Assembly: GCA_902462295.1 (NCBI GenBank)
Contig: CABQAZ010000002.1
Location: 67,780-131,779 of the forward strand
Length of the DNA stretch: 64,000 bases
Direction of reading: 5' to 3'
DNA from: an uncultured Clostridium sp.
GTDB taxonomy: Bacteria; Bacillota; Clostridia; TANB77; CAG-508
A model generated the notes under the pieces. The model had not been told where the DNA came from, did not search any database, and saw only the letters and a program-made list of their open reading frames with translations. The translations under genes were made by a program, and so were the position numbers. How positions within the stretch are numbered: position 1 is the first letter of the stretch; each line of letters begins with the position of its first letter. Below are positions 1 through 9,661 of the stretch, in pieces.

Positions 1-2593
1 TATTTTTTCCATTTTCTTTCTTTTCTAAGTTTTCGAAAGTATATGTCCAGTTATTTTCTTCTGATAATGTTTGTTTTGCAATTTCTTTTTTATCCTTCAT
101 TAATTTTACTTCTATTGATTTTGGTCTTATTCCGTCTTGATTATTTGCATCATTCCATTCTTTTACTACTGTAACATTTGTTTTTTCAGTAATATGTGTG
201 TTTTTTATTGTATATCCAGTTTCTGCAGTTCCTGTTATTGATGATATTATATAATCTGGTACCGCTTCTTCTGAAATTGTATATACTATTTTACTTCCAT
301 CTACTTTATATGTTGGTAATTTTTCGAATGTATATTCTGTTTCTGATATAGTAACTGTATTGATTTTTTCTCCATTTGCAAATAAATTTATTGTTATTTT
401 TTCTGGTCTTATTCCATCTTGATTGTTTTTATCATCCCAAATTTTTGTTACACTTATTGAAGTATCAGGATTTACAGGAACCTCTTCATGACTTTCTTCT
501 GTTGGTCCTTCTGGTACTGTTGCTATTGCAACATTTTTAATTGATTCTGAGCTAATTGTGTCTTCAGGTTGAACCGTATAATATGTTGTTATTGTTGTAG
601 TATTTTCTCCTTTTACAGCTGATAAGCTTTGAATTACTGCTATTGTTGAAACTCCTGTATTAGAATCTACATCTTTTTCTTCTCCATCAACTGTTACTTT
701 TAAAGAGTCTGTTACTGTAATATTTTCTAATGTTGTATTTCCTGTATTTGTTACAGTAATTACGTATTCTACAATATCTCCAGGTCTTACTTTGATATTT
801 TGAGCATCCACAAATTCTGTACTATCTTTAATTTTTATTTTTGTTGCTGTTTTATTAATTGTTAATGCTTTTACTTCATCTACAGGCACATCTTTTTCAT
901 CTTTGTCAGTAACTTTTTCTGGAGTTTTATCTGGTTCTGTTATTATTGTTTCTCCTGTTACTACAACTTCATTATGAATTAATTTTTCTACATTTCCTTG
1001 AATGTCTTTTTCATATTTTACAGTATATGTAGCTAAAATTTCTTTACTTTCTCCTGCTTTTAAATCTCCTATTTGTAAATCTTTAACATTAACTTCAATT
1101 CCATCTAGTTTTTCATCTAATACCACATTTGTTAAATCTGCACTACCTGTGTTTGTTACTTTTATTAGATATTCTATTACATCTCCTGCTTTAACTTTTG
1201 CTTCTTTTCCAATACTTTCTTTGTCTCTCTTTATATCTACTACATTTTTCTCTACCTTTATATCTGCAGTATCTCTTTCCTCTGGATTTGTAGGAACATC
1301 TTCAACAGTAGCTACATTTTTTATCTTTCCATTTATATTATTTACTTTTACAATAAATGTTCTTTCTGTTGTACTGTTAGCTTCAACTTCTACATTCCAT
1401 GTAACTTGTTTTTTATTATTTTCTGTGCTTGATATTATTCCATCTTCTTTTACAGAATCTTCTATTAATTCTGTTCCATCTGGTACAATATCTTTTATTG
1501 TTGTTTTTCCAGATATATCTCCAGTATTTGTAATTGTTATTGTATATTTTATTTTGTCTCCTAATTTTACTATTTCAGTTCCATCAGTTACTTTTACATC
1601 ATTTCTTTCTACTATTTGGCTCGTTTTTTTAGTATTTATTATTGCTGTCTTTTCTTCATTACTTTCTTTTCCATTAACAACAGCAGTATTTAATATTATT
1701 CCTGTTGCATTTTCATTTACTTTTACTGTGAATTTTACTTCTAGTGATTCCTTTGCTGGTATAGTTATAATCCATTTTATTCCTATAACTGTATTATCTT
1801 CTATAGTTACACCATTTTGAGCATTATCACTAGAAACAAAAGTAGTTTGTTCTGGTATTTTGTCAGTTATTTCTATATTTTTTAAATCTTTATCTCCATT
1901 ATTTGTGACTTTTATTGTATATGTAATTTGTTGACCAGCATATACTAATTTATTTTCTCCTATTCCCGTTTCTGCCTTTTTTTCAACTGTGAAATCAGGT
2001 ATATTTGGTGTTATCTGGTATGCTACTGCAGAATCTGTGGCAACAACAGTTGATGGTGTCCACCAATCCCAAAAGTCTCTTGATATAAGTTTATCTTTTT
2101 CTTCAACTCTTACTACAGTTGTTTCTCCTATTTCATTAACATTTGTATCTGTTGTAATTTCTGTATTATTCGTATTTCCATTTTTTATATTATTATTTTC
2201 TGTTGTTTGATTATTTACTGTTTGATTACTTACTGTTTCATTATTTACAGTTTCATTATTTACTACTCCATTATTCACTGTTTCATTAGTGTTTTCTGTA
2301 TTTGTGTTACTTGCATTATTATTATCACTATTATCATTTGTATTGTTTTCTGTATTATTTTCATCTGTAGTATTGTTTTCAACATTATTATTATCATTAT
2401 TCTCTTGTTCTGAATTGTTTTCTTCTGTTGTTTGTTGTGTTTCACTTGATGATTGATTACCGTCAACAGCTTCTGTACTACCTTTATCAGCTAAGAATAT
2501 TCCTACTGATAAACCAGCTATAAACAATAAGACTATTACAAGTACTATTGATATAATAGTCTTTTTGCTTACGAATTTTGATTTATCCGCCAT
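1..2593 (-). CDS. large cell-surface protein with DUF11 and Cna-B repeats, C-terminus beyond window
   Basis: Open frame of 864 codons from an ATG at 2593 to the left edge, so the C-terminus, including any sorting signal, is missing. Residues 1-10 are basic, 11-35 form a membrane or signal segment, and about 45-155 are an Asn/Thr/Glu-rich linker. A Trp cluster (FWDWW) sits near 174-178. From about 200 to 690 come four DUF11-type beta-sandwich repeats marked by GD/GQ-x-I-x-Y-x-I-x-V-T-N-x-G. Two Cna-B type domains follow, about 711-805 and 805 onward, each opening V-x-K-x-W-(D/N)-D and containing NQDGIRP. This is the usual build of a stalk-like exported surface protein. It is the last visible gene of an operon with a sortase 22 bp upstream, so it is the likely sortase substrate; the anchor itself is not visible. 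Confidence 0.88.
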   Translation of the reverse strand, partial: MADKSKFVSKKTIISIVLVIVLLFIAGLSVGIFLADKGSTEAVDGNQSSSETQQTTEENNSEQENNDNNNVENNTTDENNTENNTNDNSDNNNASNTNTENTNETVNNGVVNNETVNNETVSNQTVNNQTTENNNIKNGNTNNTEITTDTNVNEIGETTVVRVEEKDKLISRDFWDWWTPSTVVATDSAVAYQITPNIPDFTVEKKAETGIGENKLVYAGQQITYTIKVTNNGDKDLKNIEITDKIPEQTTFVSSDNAQNGVTIEDNTVIGIKWIITIPAKESLEVKFTVKVNENATGIILNTAVVNGKESNEEKTAIINTKKTSQIVERNDVKVTDGTEIVKLGDKIKYTITITNTGDISGKTTIKDIVPDGTELIEDSVKEDGIISSTENNKKQVTWNVEVEANSTTERTFIVKVNNINGKIKNVATVEDVPTNPEERDTADIKVEKNVVDIKRDKESIGKEAKVKAGDVIEYLIKVTNTGSADLTNVVLDEKLDGIEVNVKDLQIGDLKAGESKEILATYTVKYEKDIQGNVEKLIHNEVVVTGETIITEPDKTPEKVTDKDEKDVPVDEVKALTINKTATKIKIKDSTEFVDAQNIKVRPGDIVEYVITVTNTGNTTLENITVTDSLKVTVDGEEKDVDSNTGVSTIAVIQSLSAVKGENTTTITTYYTVQPEDTISSESIKNVAIATVPEGPTEESHEEVPVNPDTSISVTKIWDDKNNQDGIRPEKITINLFANGEKINTVTISETEYTFEKLPTYKVDGSKIVYTISEEAVPDYIISSITGTAETGYTIKNTHITEKTNVTVVKEWNDANNQDGIRPKSIEVKLMKDKKEIAKQTLSEENNWTYTFENLEKKENGKN

Positions 2594-2615
2594 TTTTATT
2601 TCCCCCCTAAAATAA

Positions 2616-3230
2616 CTATATTTCTTGTGCTTTTATTATTAGTCTTTGTTTATTACCATTTGTACATGTTATCAGTGTTACTTCTCTTACATGTTCTTCT
2701 TTGGGTAATAAAATACTTACATCATTTGGTGTTGTTTTAAATATATCATAAATTGAATATTGTATTGTTTTCCCCTCTAAATCTGTTAATTCTATAATAT
2801 CTCCTTTATTAAGATTTTTTGTTTTTCCAAACATTGTTCCACTTTTATTATTATGACCTGCTATTGATAAATTTCCATAATCGTTTACATTTTCACCCCA
2901 ATATTTTATTATAGAATTTTTCATAGGCTCTTTTGCATTTTCTGGATCTATATTTCCAATTTCTAATATTGGATATTCAATATTTATCTTTGGTATTTTT
3001 ACAATTCCTATTATTTTATAGCCTTTATATTCTAATTGTTCTTTTGATTCTTCTGTAGTTTTTGAAAAATCTATTTTACTAAAAGCTTCTACAGTTTCTT
3101 GACTCTCTCTCTCATTTTTATATTCACATATATATTTATAAGCTATTATTCCAATTACCACAACTGCTACTATTAATAATATATTAAAAATTGATTTATA
3201 AATTTTTAGTTTTAATCTATTTTCTTTCAT
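2616..3230 (-). CDS. sortase (class D/E-like transpeptidase)
   Basis: A 204-residue membrane-anchored sortase. Residues about 12-31 form an N-terminal membrane anchor. The catalytic triad is readable: His126 in IAGHN, Cys189 in TLITC and Arg196 in NKQRLII. Sortases cut an LPxTG-like signal and join the protein to the cell wall or to another pilin. The start ATG overlaps the end of the upstream gene by 14 bp and has no good Shine-Dalgarno of its own, suggesting translational coupling. It lies between an exported protein ending in a sorting-signal-like tail and the large DUF11 surface protein, both plausible substrates. Class assignment (D or E rather than A-C) is inferred from size and motif context only. 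Confidence 0.92.
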   Translation of the reverse strand: MKENRLKLKIYKSIFNILLIVAVVVIGIIAYKYICEYKNERESQETVEAFSKIDFSKTTEESKEQLEYKGYKIIGIVKIPKINIEYPILEIGNIDPENAKEPMKNSIIKYWGENVNDYGNLSIAGHNNKSGTMFGKTKNLNKGDIIELTDLEGKTIQYSIYDIFKTTPNDVSILLPKEEHVREVTLITCTNGNKQRLIIKAQEI

Positions 3231-4251
3231 CTTTTTTTTGATTTAATTTCTTTATTCTGATAAATACTATAAATAGTGCTATTATTACTATAGCTAATAT
3301 AACTATTAATGTAATACTATCATATGTTATTGGTAACTTTGTGGTTTCTTGTGTTTCTATTTTTTCTTTTATAGCATTTGGTTCATAGTCATAATATTCT
3401 TGTAAAAATTGTGCATCTGTTGTTGTACTTCCATCTTTTGCTACTTTTTTCAAAAATACTATATATTTATCTCCCATACCATTACTTTGTTCTGTTGATT
3501 CTGGTTGTTTTACTTCCATATTTTCAACTTTTTGCCAATTTGCTTCATCTATTGTTTTTGAATAGATATTATAGAATTTTTCATTTTCTTGAATTTTTTC
3601 ATATATATTCATATCTTCATATTTACTATTGATGTCTTCTGCTAATTCCATTAATTTTGCATAATCTTCTGAGTCTGTTGTTTTTACTAGTTGATAATAA
3701 TATGTAGCATCTTTACTATCTATAATTTTTACATATCCTGCTTTTGCTATTTCTTTTACACCCTCAATATCTTCATCTCTAACTGGTGTTGTTGAATCTG
3801 TACTATTTTTAGATGTAGAGATTTCTACTGCTATTCTTTTTGTTGTGTTTTCTATTTCATTTATATTTTCTTTGGTTAATGAGTTTTCTAAAGCTACTTG
3901 AACTCCTTTTAGAATTAAATTTTCTTCTTCGTCTTTTGCCCATATATAAATTGGTTGATTTTTTAGTTTTTCATATGTTTCTGCATTTAAAAACGCTCCT
4001 CGATTTCCTCCCAAATCTTGGATTGAATTAATATAATATAAATCCATTTCTTTTGGATTAGCATTATTTGTAAATGCGTATTTGTAATTTTGGTCTGTAT
4101 AATCTTTAATATACACCATATACTCATTTTCTTGAGTCTTTACTACAGACATATTATTGTTTATAGCATTTACCTGTGGTGACTGTATTATAGTCCATAT
4201 TACAGTAAAAATAAACAAACTTAATAGTTTAATTTTGAAATTTTTCAACAT
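3217..4251 (-). CDS. exported protein with LPITY-like C-terminal anchor, function unknown
   Basis: A 344-residue protein with a signal peptide (about 1-29, probable cut after VNA), an extracellular region of mixed alpha/beta character, one hydrophobic stretch at about 314-336 and a basic tail. Just before the hydrophobic stretch is LPITY (306-310), which has the position and layout of a sortase sorting signal but Tyr where Gly is usual. I do not recognise a family for the extracellular part. It is the first gene of a sortase operon, behind a consensus promoter and a strong RBS (AAGGGGGA). It could be a non-canonical sortase substrate, or simply a membrane protein that presents or chaperones substrates. 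Confidence 0.75.
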   Translation of the reverse strand: MLKNFKIKLLSLFIFTVIWTIIQSPQVNAINNNMSVVKTQENEYMVYIKDYTDQNYKYAFTNNANPKEMDLYYINSIQDLGGNRGAFLNAETYEKLKNQPIYIWAKDEEENLILKGVQVALENSLTKENINEIENTTKRIAVEISTSKNSTDSTTPVRDEDIEGVKEIAKAGYVKIIDSKDATYYYQLVKTTDSEDYAKLMELAEDINSKYEDMNIYEKIQENEKFYNIYSKTIDEANWQKVENMEVKQPESTEQSNGMGDKYIVFLKKVAKDGSTTTDAQFLQEYYDYEPNAIKEKIETQETTKLPITYDSITLIVILAIVIIALFIVFIRIKKLNQKKDERK

Positions 4252-4291
4252 ATAATCTTCCCCCTTAAAATATATTATATTTTACGTTTGG

Positions 4292-4320
4292 ATTATAATA
4301 TAAATTACATTATTTGTAAA
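4292..4320 (-). promoter_or_regulatory. sigma-A-type promoter of the first sortase operon
   Basis: On the minus strand, -35 TTTACA (4315-4320) and -10 TATAAT (4292-4297) are separated by exactly 17 bp. The predicted start lies about 35 bp before the ATG at 4251. Confidence 0.7.
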
Positions 4321-4394
4321 TACTTTTTACATTTTTTTCTATTTTTGGGTATATTTTCCTTGTAAGAATAAATAAGAAAAATTAAAAAATATAA

Positions 4395-4432
4395 AAAAAC
4401 CAATATAAATAAAATTTATATTGGTTTTTTTC
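4395..4432. terminator. bidirectional intrinsic terminator after glgP
   Basis: A near-perfect hairpin, CCAATATAAAT pairing with ATTTATATTGG around an AAA loop, is flanked by A and T runs on both sides. It ends at the glgP stop codon and would end minus-strand glgP transcripts. Confidence 0.75.
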
Positions 4433-7000
4433 TTATTTTTCTATCCATTTTACTAAATCAAGATTTTCACTATCTAAAATCATTTCATGTTGTGGCATTA
4501 CTCTAAATGAATATCCATAATTTCCACCAGAAGTTAAATTAATTTTTGCTACATAATAATACTTTTTATTCTCTTGTTCAACACCCTCAAGCTTCATAGG
4601 TATTACTTTTACATCTTGAACTGTTCCATCTTCTAAAAATTTTCCATAATAAACTTCTGCTCTAATATAATTTGAATCAATATTTGGAAGTATCACTGAA
4701 CATCTTACTTCAATTTCTGCTCCTGCATCAACAGTTATATCATCAGCATTGTTTTCAACTTGTTCTATTTGTATATCTTTCCAATTTGAATACAAACTTT
4801 GTTTCCAAGAGTTAAATTCTGTAACTCTGTTTAAATCATTATAATATTTTTTTGTTAAATTACATAATGGTATATATAATTGATTTGTATAATCTACAAG
4901 CATTCTTGCTGTACTGTATTTTCCTCCTGTTGACATAATAGAATTTTTCATAAGTTCTACCCATGTTTTAGAGATTTCATTTTTATCTTTATCATAGTAA
5001 GTAGGAATTATTTTATTCTCTAATGTATAATATATACTTTCACTGTCTGCTCTATCTTGTTCTTCATATGATGAATATTCTTTGTTTGTTCCAATTGACC
5101 ATCCATTTTTTTGATTGTATCCTTCTGCCCACCATCCGTCTAATACACTGAAGTTTACCACTCCATTTACAGATGCTTTTTGTCCACTTGTTCCAGATGC
5201 TTCCATAGGTCTTCTTGGATTATTTAGCCAAACATCAACACCACTTACCATATATCTTGATATTTCTATATTATAATTCTCTAATATAAATATCTTTCCT
5301 CTAAATTGTGGTTTTAATGATATTTCGTGTATATATTTTATTAATTCTGCTCCTTCTCTATCTGCTGGATGAGCTTTTCCTGCAAATATTAATTGAACAG
5401 GTCTTTCAGGATTATTTAATATTTGTGTAATTCTTTCTAAATCTTTAAATATTAATGTTGCTCTTTTATATGTTGCAAATCTTCTTGCAAATCCTATTGT
5501 TAAAGCTTCTGGATTCAACTTTGATGTAATATCATTTATTTCATCATAGCTAACTCCCTCTCGTCTTAATCTTTTTGTCATATTTTCTTTTACTAGTGCT
5601 AATAATTTTATCTTTCTATCCATATGAACTTTCCATAATTTATCATCTGGAATTGTTTTTATTTTTTCCCATACATCATCTTCATGTATGTTATCTTGCC
5701 AATATGGCATTAGATATTTATTATATAAATCTTTTAATTTTGGTGCTAACCATGTACATGTATGAACTCCATTTGTTACATATGTTATTGGAGATTCACT
5801 TGGTGCTATATGTGGCCATACTTCTGCAAATAATTCTCTTGATACTTCTCCATGTAATTTGCTTACTCCATTTTTCTTTCCTGCTATCTTTAAAGCTAAT
5901 ATTCCCATATTAAATCCAGATTCTAATCCCTCACATGGTTTCATTCCAAGTTTTAAAAATTCTTCTCTTGTTAATCCTAATCGTGGCCAAAAATCTTTAA
6001 AATATTTTTCTACTAATCCTATTGGAAATATATCATTTCCTGCTGGAACTGGTGTATGCGTTGTAAATACTGTTTTTGATGATGCTATATCTCTTGCAAC
6101 ATTGAAAGATACTTGTTTTTCTTTTATAGTATTTTTTATAATTTCTAAATTTAAAAATGCTGAGTGTCCCTCATTCATATGGTATACAGTTGGATTTAAT
6201 CCTAATCTTCTTAATAGGCTTACTCCTCCCATTCCTAATATAATTTCTTGTCTTATTCTTGTTTCTTGGTCTCCTCCATATAAACGTGATGTTGTATCTC
6301 TGTCTTCTTCATTATTTATATCTATGTCTGAATCCATTAAATATAGTTTTACTCTTCCTACATTTATTTCCCAGACTTTTAAATATATTCTTCTTTTTGG
6401 AAATTTGATAAATAATATTAAGTCATTACCATCTAAATCTTTTACTGGATTTATTGGTAAGTCATATAAATCTAAATCTCTATATTCTGGTCTTTGCATT
6501 CCATATCTATCTATTATTTGGTTGAAATATCCGTTTTTATATAAAAGTCCAACTGCTACTAATGGAATTCCAAGATCACTTGCAGATTTTAAGTGGTCTC
6601 CTGATAATATTCCTAAACCACCTGAATATATTGCTATTGTTTGGTCTAAACCATATTCTGCTGAAAAATATGCTATTAAGTCGTTTTTATTATTTGGATA
6701 TTTTTGACTAAACCATGTATTTTTGCTATTCATATATCCATCAAAATTGTTTACTATTTTATCATATTCTTTTACAAATGCTACATCTCTTGAAGCATTT
6801 TCTAATTTTTCTTGCTCTACTAATTTTAAAAATTTTACAGGATTTTTATTACATCTTTCCCATAAATCTATATCTATCATCTTAAATAGTCTCAAAAATT
6901 CTGTATTCCAAGACCACCATAAGTTGTTTGCTATTTCTGTTATCCTACCTATCCTTTTTGGTAATTGTGGGTTTACTGTTATTCTATTGAATACGTACAT
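4433..7000 (-). CDS. glgP: alpha-glucan (glycogen) phosphorylase
   Basis: An 855-residue GT35 phosphorylase of the bacterial/archaeal type that carries an N-terminal DUF3417 region (RITEIANNLWWSWN near the start). It releases glucose-1-phosphate from glycogen or maltodextrin, using pyridoxal phosphate. The PLP lysine is Lys608 in GTSGQKAS. Other supports are the nucleotide/sugar-binding stretch YFSAEYGL near residue 112 and MNEGHSAF. Length is typical of this subfamily. The gene is alone behind its own promoter (7070-7098). A glycogen debranching enzyme is encoded further upstream on the same strand (10760-12790), so the two probably serve the same storage-polymer pathway. Confidence 0.95.
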   Translation of the reverse strand: MYVFNRITVNPQLPKRIGRITEIANNLWWSWNTEFLRLFKMIDIDLWERCNKNPVKFLKLVEQEKLENASRDVAFVKEYDKIVNNFDGYMNSKNTWFSQKYPNNKNDLIAYFSAEYGLDQTIAIYSGGLGILSGDHLKSASDLGIPLVAVGLLYKNGYFNQIIDRYGMQRPEYRDLDLYDLPINPVKDLDGNDLILFIKFPKRRIYLKVWEINVGRVKLYLMDSDIDINNEEDRDTTSRLYGGDQETRIRQEIILGMGGVSLLRRLGLNPTVYHMNEGHSAFLNLEIIKNTIKEKQVSFNVARDIASSKTVFTTHTPVPAGNDIFPIGLVEKYFKDFWPRLGLTREEFLKLGMKPCEGLESGFNMGILALKIAGKKNGVSKLHGEVSRELFAEVWPHIAPSESPITYVTNGVHTCTWLAPKLKDLYNKYLMPYWQDNIHEDDVWEKIKTIPDDKLWKVHMDRKIKLLALVKENMTKRLRREGVSYDEINDITSKLNPEALTIGFARRFATYKRATLIFKDLERITQILNNPERPVQLIFAGKAHPADREGAELIKYIHEISLKPQFRGKIFILENYNIEISRYMVSGVDVWLNNPRRPMEASGTSGQKASVNGVVNFSVLDGWWAEGYNQKNGWSIGTNKEYSSYEEQDRADSESIYYTLENKIIPTYYDKDKNEISKTWVELMKNSIMSTGGKYSTARMLVDYTNQLYIPLCNLTKKYYNDLNRVTEFNSWKQSLYSNWKDIQIEQVENNADDITVDAGAEIEVRCSVILPNIDSNYIRAEVYYGKFLEDGTVQDVKVIPMKLEGVEQENKKYYYVAKINLTSGGNYGYSFRVMPQHEMILDSENLDLVKWIEK

Positions 7001-7069
7001 ATCTTTTCCTCCTATGTTTTTTCTTCTGTCTTTAATTTAGACATTTTTTTCTTTTTGTTAATCACCATT

Positions 7070-7098
7070 ATTATCTACTAATTTTACTTTTTTGTCAA
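7070..7098 (-). promoter_or_regulatory. sigma-A-type promoter of glgP
   Basis: Minus strand -35 TTGACA (7093-7098), a 17-bp spacer and -10 GATAAT (7070-7075), about 65 bp before the glgP ATG. It lies between glgP and the inverted-repeat element at 7161-7344, so that element is upstream of the glgP transcript, not in its leader. Confidence 0.65.
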
Positions 7099-7160
7099 TA
7101 TATTGTTTTCAGTTTATTAATAATTTTGTTACAAAATAATGGTTTTAATTAATTTTTTTA

Positions 7161-7344
7161 GAAATACTTTAAATATAAGCTTTGAATGAAGTGACGAATA
7201 CTTATGAAAAAATTTTAGAAATTCTATGTAGTTTTATGGTAAGAGTTCACGATAGTGGAAAGGACCCATAAAGCAAATTAGAATTTCTTAAATTTTGTAA
7301 TAAGCCGAGGAATGCAATAAAAAGCTTATATCTAAAGTATTTCT
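7161..7344. repeat. 184-bp element with 23-bp terminal inverted repeats and branched-hairpin interior
   Basis: This fills most of the 384-bp gap between the penicillin-binding protein gene and glgP. The left end (7161-7183, beginning GAAATACTTTAAATATAAGC) and the right end (7322-7344) are inverted complements with one mismatch. Inside, AATTTTAGAAATTCTA pairs with TAGAATTTCTTAAATT, CTTAT pairs with ATAAG, and TTTATGG pairs with CCCATAAA around an apical hairpin TCAC-GATA-GTGG. Two unpaired tracts remain (GTGACGAA; CCGAGGAATGC). No ORF. Parts recur at 35569-35625 and 25391-25476. It could be a miniature inverted-repeat transposable element or a structured RNA. Confidence 0.7.
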
Positions 7345-7384
7345 ATGTTTTAATTTCTAATCCCCATTATCTTGCAACACGATT

Positions 7385-9661
7385 TTATTCTTCTTGCTGA
7401 GGGTCATTTGCATCAATATCTTGAGTTATTTCTTGAATTATTTCATGTTTATTTCTTTCTGTATTATTTGTATTATTTTCTTTTACTTGTCCACCTGCAT
7501 GTTTATCACATAATTCTGGTCTTGTGGATTGTAAAAAATAATCTATATATGTATTTGTACAACCCACTGTCGCTATTTTTCCTGTATCTGAGCATACAGT
7601 AAAACTTTCAATATTTTCTGGTTTTTCGAAAGTTGCACTCTTTAATCCTGTATGAATCTTTGCCATTACATTTGCCCATAACAAACCTGCTGGATTTTTT
7701 TTGTTATATTCTATTGTTTCATTTTCATCAAATCCATACCATGTAGCTGCTGTATAATATGGTGTAAAACCACAAAGCCATCTGTCATAATTTTCATCAG
7801 TAGTTCCTGTTTTCGCAGATACATCAACTCCTGAGATTTTACAATATGTTGCTGTTCCTTTACTTCCATTTACTGGTTGAGTTAACAATTCTTTTACAAT
7901 ATATGCAACCTCTTCTGACACCACTCTTCTTTTAGTTTGTGATGTTTTTATAATTATATTTCCTGATTTATCATTAATATTAGTATAAAAAGTCGGTTCT
8001 ATATATATGCCATTATTTGCAATCATTGCATAAGCTGTAGCCATTTCTAAAGGACTTATTCCTTTTTGAAGACCGCCTAATGCTAAAACTAAAGTTTCAT
8101 CATCTTTTGTTAATGTACTTATTCCCATCTTTTTTAAATACTTTATCGATATTTTAGGTTTCAGTTCCTGCATTATTTCTACAAATGGAATATTTTGAGA
8201 TGATTCTACTGCTCTTCTAACAGTTATTTTTCCTAAAGGTTTATTGTAATCTGTTGGATGATATCCTTGTTCAAAATCATTTTCTGTATCATCATACATA
8301 GATGATGATGTAATTATTTTTTTATCAATCGCAGGTATTAGAACAGACAAAGGTTTTATAGCAGACCCAGTCTGTCTAACACTTTGAGTTGCTCTATTAA
8401 GTGGTCTTATTTCTTTTTTTTCTCCTAAACCACCTACACATCCAAGTACATTTCCAGTTTTATGATCAATAATAACCATAGCAGCTTGTGATGAATTTCC
8501 ACTATTTTTTGAAACTATACTGTATTTTGATTTTTTAAATTCTGTTTCTACTTTATCTTGTATTTTAGAGTCCTGTGTACTATAAATTGTTAATCCAGCC
8601 ATATAAATATAGTTAGTTGCAAATGTTTCAGAAATATTATATTTTTTCGAAATATCTTCTGTTATTTCCGTAATTAATGCATCTGTATGATAAGAGTAAA
8701 CTGCATTTTCTGATTCTATTTTTCCTTTTTTTAATTTTAAACCTTTATCCACATTATTTATTGCTGTATTATAACTATTTTCATCAATGTAATTTAAATC
8801 CAACATCTTTTTCAATACTGTTTTTGTTCTTTTATTTATCTTTTCTGTATTATCTTTTTCTCCAAATGGGTTATATGTATTTGGTGCATTATTTATTCCC
8901 GCTAAAAATGCACATTCCTCTAATGACAATTCTGTACATGATTTATTAAAATAGTATTGACTACCTGTTTCTACACCATACATACTAGGTCCAACATATA
9001 TAATATTTAAATAAGCTTCTAATATTTCATCTTTTGACAATTCGCTTTCCAACTGCCACGCTTTACACCATTCTTTTACTTTTCGTATTGCTGTATCTGA
9101 TGTATCTCCTGTTAAATTCTTTACTAATTGTTGTGTCATAGTACTTCCTCCAAATGAGGATTTTCCCAAATGAGTAATGTATGTTATAATTGCTCCTCCA
9201 GTTCTTTTTATATCAACTCCACCATGTGAATAAAAACGTTCATCTTCTATTGAAATATATGCATTTTTTAAATTATCTGGCATACTTGATAATTCTATTT
9301 GTGTGTGCTTTCGCCCACAACCAATTTGAGCAATTTTATTTCCACTAATATCTAAAACAATCGAATTTTCATTTCTAATCATCTCTTTAGCAATTTTCTT
9401 CCATTTATATGATGAAATTCCTAATATTACTCCTATAACAATTATTGTTATCATACAAATAATAAGTATAATTCTTCTTAATTTCTTTTTATCTTCTTTT
9501 TTCTTCTTTTGTACCTTTTTATCATTTTTACTATTTTTCTCCTTGTCCTTTTTAAAGGCTTTTGGAATATAGTTTTCATCTTCTTTTTTTTGTTTTTTCT
9601 TTTTTTCCTTTTTCAATATATTATCACTTTCCTTTTTAAGAATCTCATGAACAATATGCAC
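7385..9661 (-). CDS. class A penicillin-binding protein (PBP1A family)
   Basis: A 758-residue bifunctional peptidoglycan synthase. A long Lys-rich cytoplasmic tail (1-62) is followed by a membrane anchor (63-83). A GT51 glycosyltransferase domain follows, with the catalytic Glu in IEDERFYSHGG and the GGSTMTQQLVKNL motif. The transpeptidase domain has Ser433-x-x-Lys436 (SAIK), an SQN motif and Lys617-Thr-Gly. The domain polymerises lipid II glycan strands and cross-links the stem peptides at the outer face of the membrane. The frame opens with a GTG at 9661 that overlaps holA by 17 bp. An in-frame TTG at 9616 with AAGGAAAG before it is an alternative start. A short Asn/Glu-rich tail ends the protein. 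Confidence 0.93.
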   Translation of the reverse strand: MHIVHEILKKESDNILKKEKKKKQKKEDENYIPKAFKKDKEKNSKNDKKVQKKKKEDKKKLRRIILIICMITIIVIGVILGISSYKWKKIAKEMIRNENSIVLDISGNKIAQIGCGRKHTQIELSSMPDNLKNAYISIEDERFYSHGGVDIKRTGGAIITYITHLGKSSFGGSTMTQQLVKNLTGDTSDTAIRKVKEWCKAWQLESELSKDEILEAYLNIIYVGPSMYGVETGSQYYFNKSCTELSLEECAFLAGINNAPNTYNPFGEKDNTEKINKRTKTVLKKMLDLNYIDENSYNTAINNVDKGLKLKKGKIESENAVYSYHTDALITEITEDISKKYNISETFATNYIYMAGLTIYSTQDSKIQDKVETEFKKSKYSIVSKNSGNSSQAAMVIIDHKTGNVLGCVGGLGEKKEIRPLNRATQSVRQTGSAIKPLSVLIPAIDKKIITSSSMYDDTENDFEQGYHPTDYNKPLGKITVRRAVESSQNIPFVEIMQELKPKISIKYLKKMGISTLTKDDETLVLALGGLQKGISPLEMATAYAMIANNGIYIEPTFYTNINDKSGNIIIKTSQTKRRVVSEEVAYIVKELLTQPVNGSKGTATYCKISGVDVSAKTGTTDENYDRWLCGFTPYYTAATWYGFDENETIEYNKKNPAGLLWANVMAKIHTGLKSATFEKPENIESFTVCSDTGKIATVGCTNTYIDYFLQSTRPELCDKHAGGQVKENNTNNTERNKHEIIQEITQDIDANDPQQEE

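Noticed and set aside
1002..1820. 272-residue plus-strand frame, Ser/Thr/Phe-rich
   Set aside because: It mirrors the DUF11 repeats of the real minus-strand gene; composition is that of antisense to an AT-rich gene.
2207..2466. Short hydrophobic or Ile-rich frames on both strands
   Set aside because: They are shadows of the Asn-rich linker of the large surface protein.
5859..6707. 282-residue plus-strand frame opposite glgP
   Set aside because: It is the complement of a clear phosphorylase gene; no RBS and no recognisable protein.
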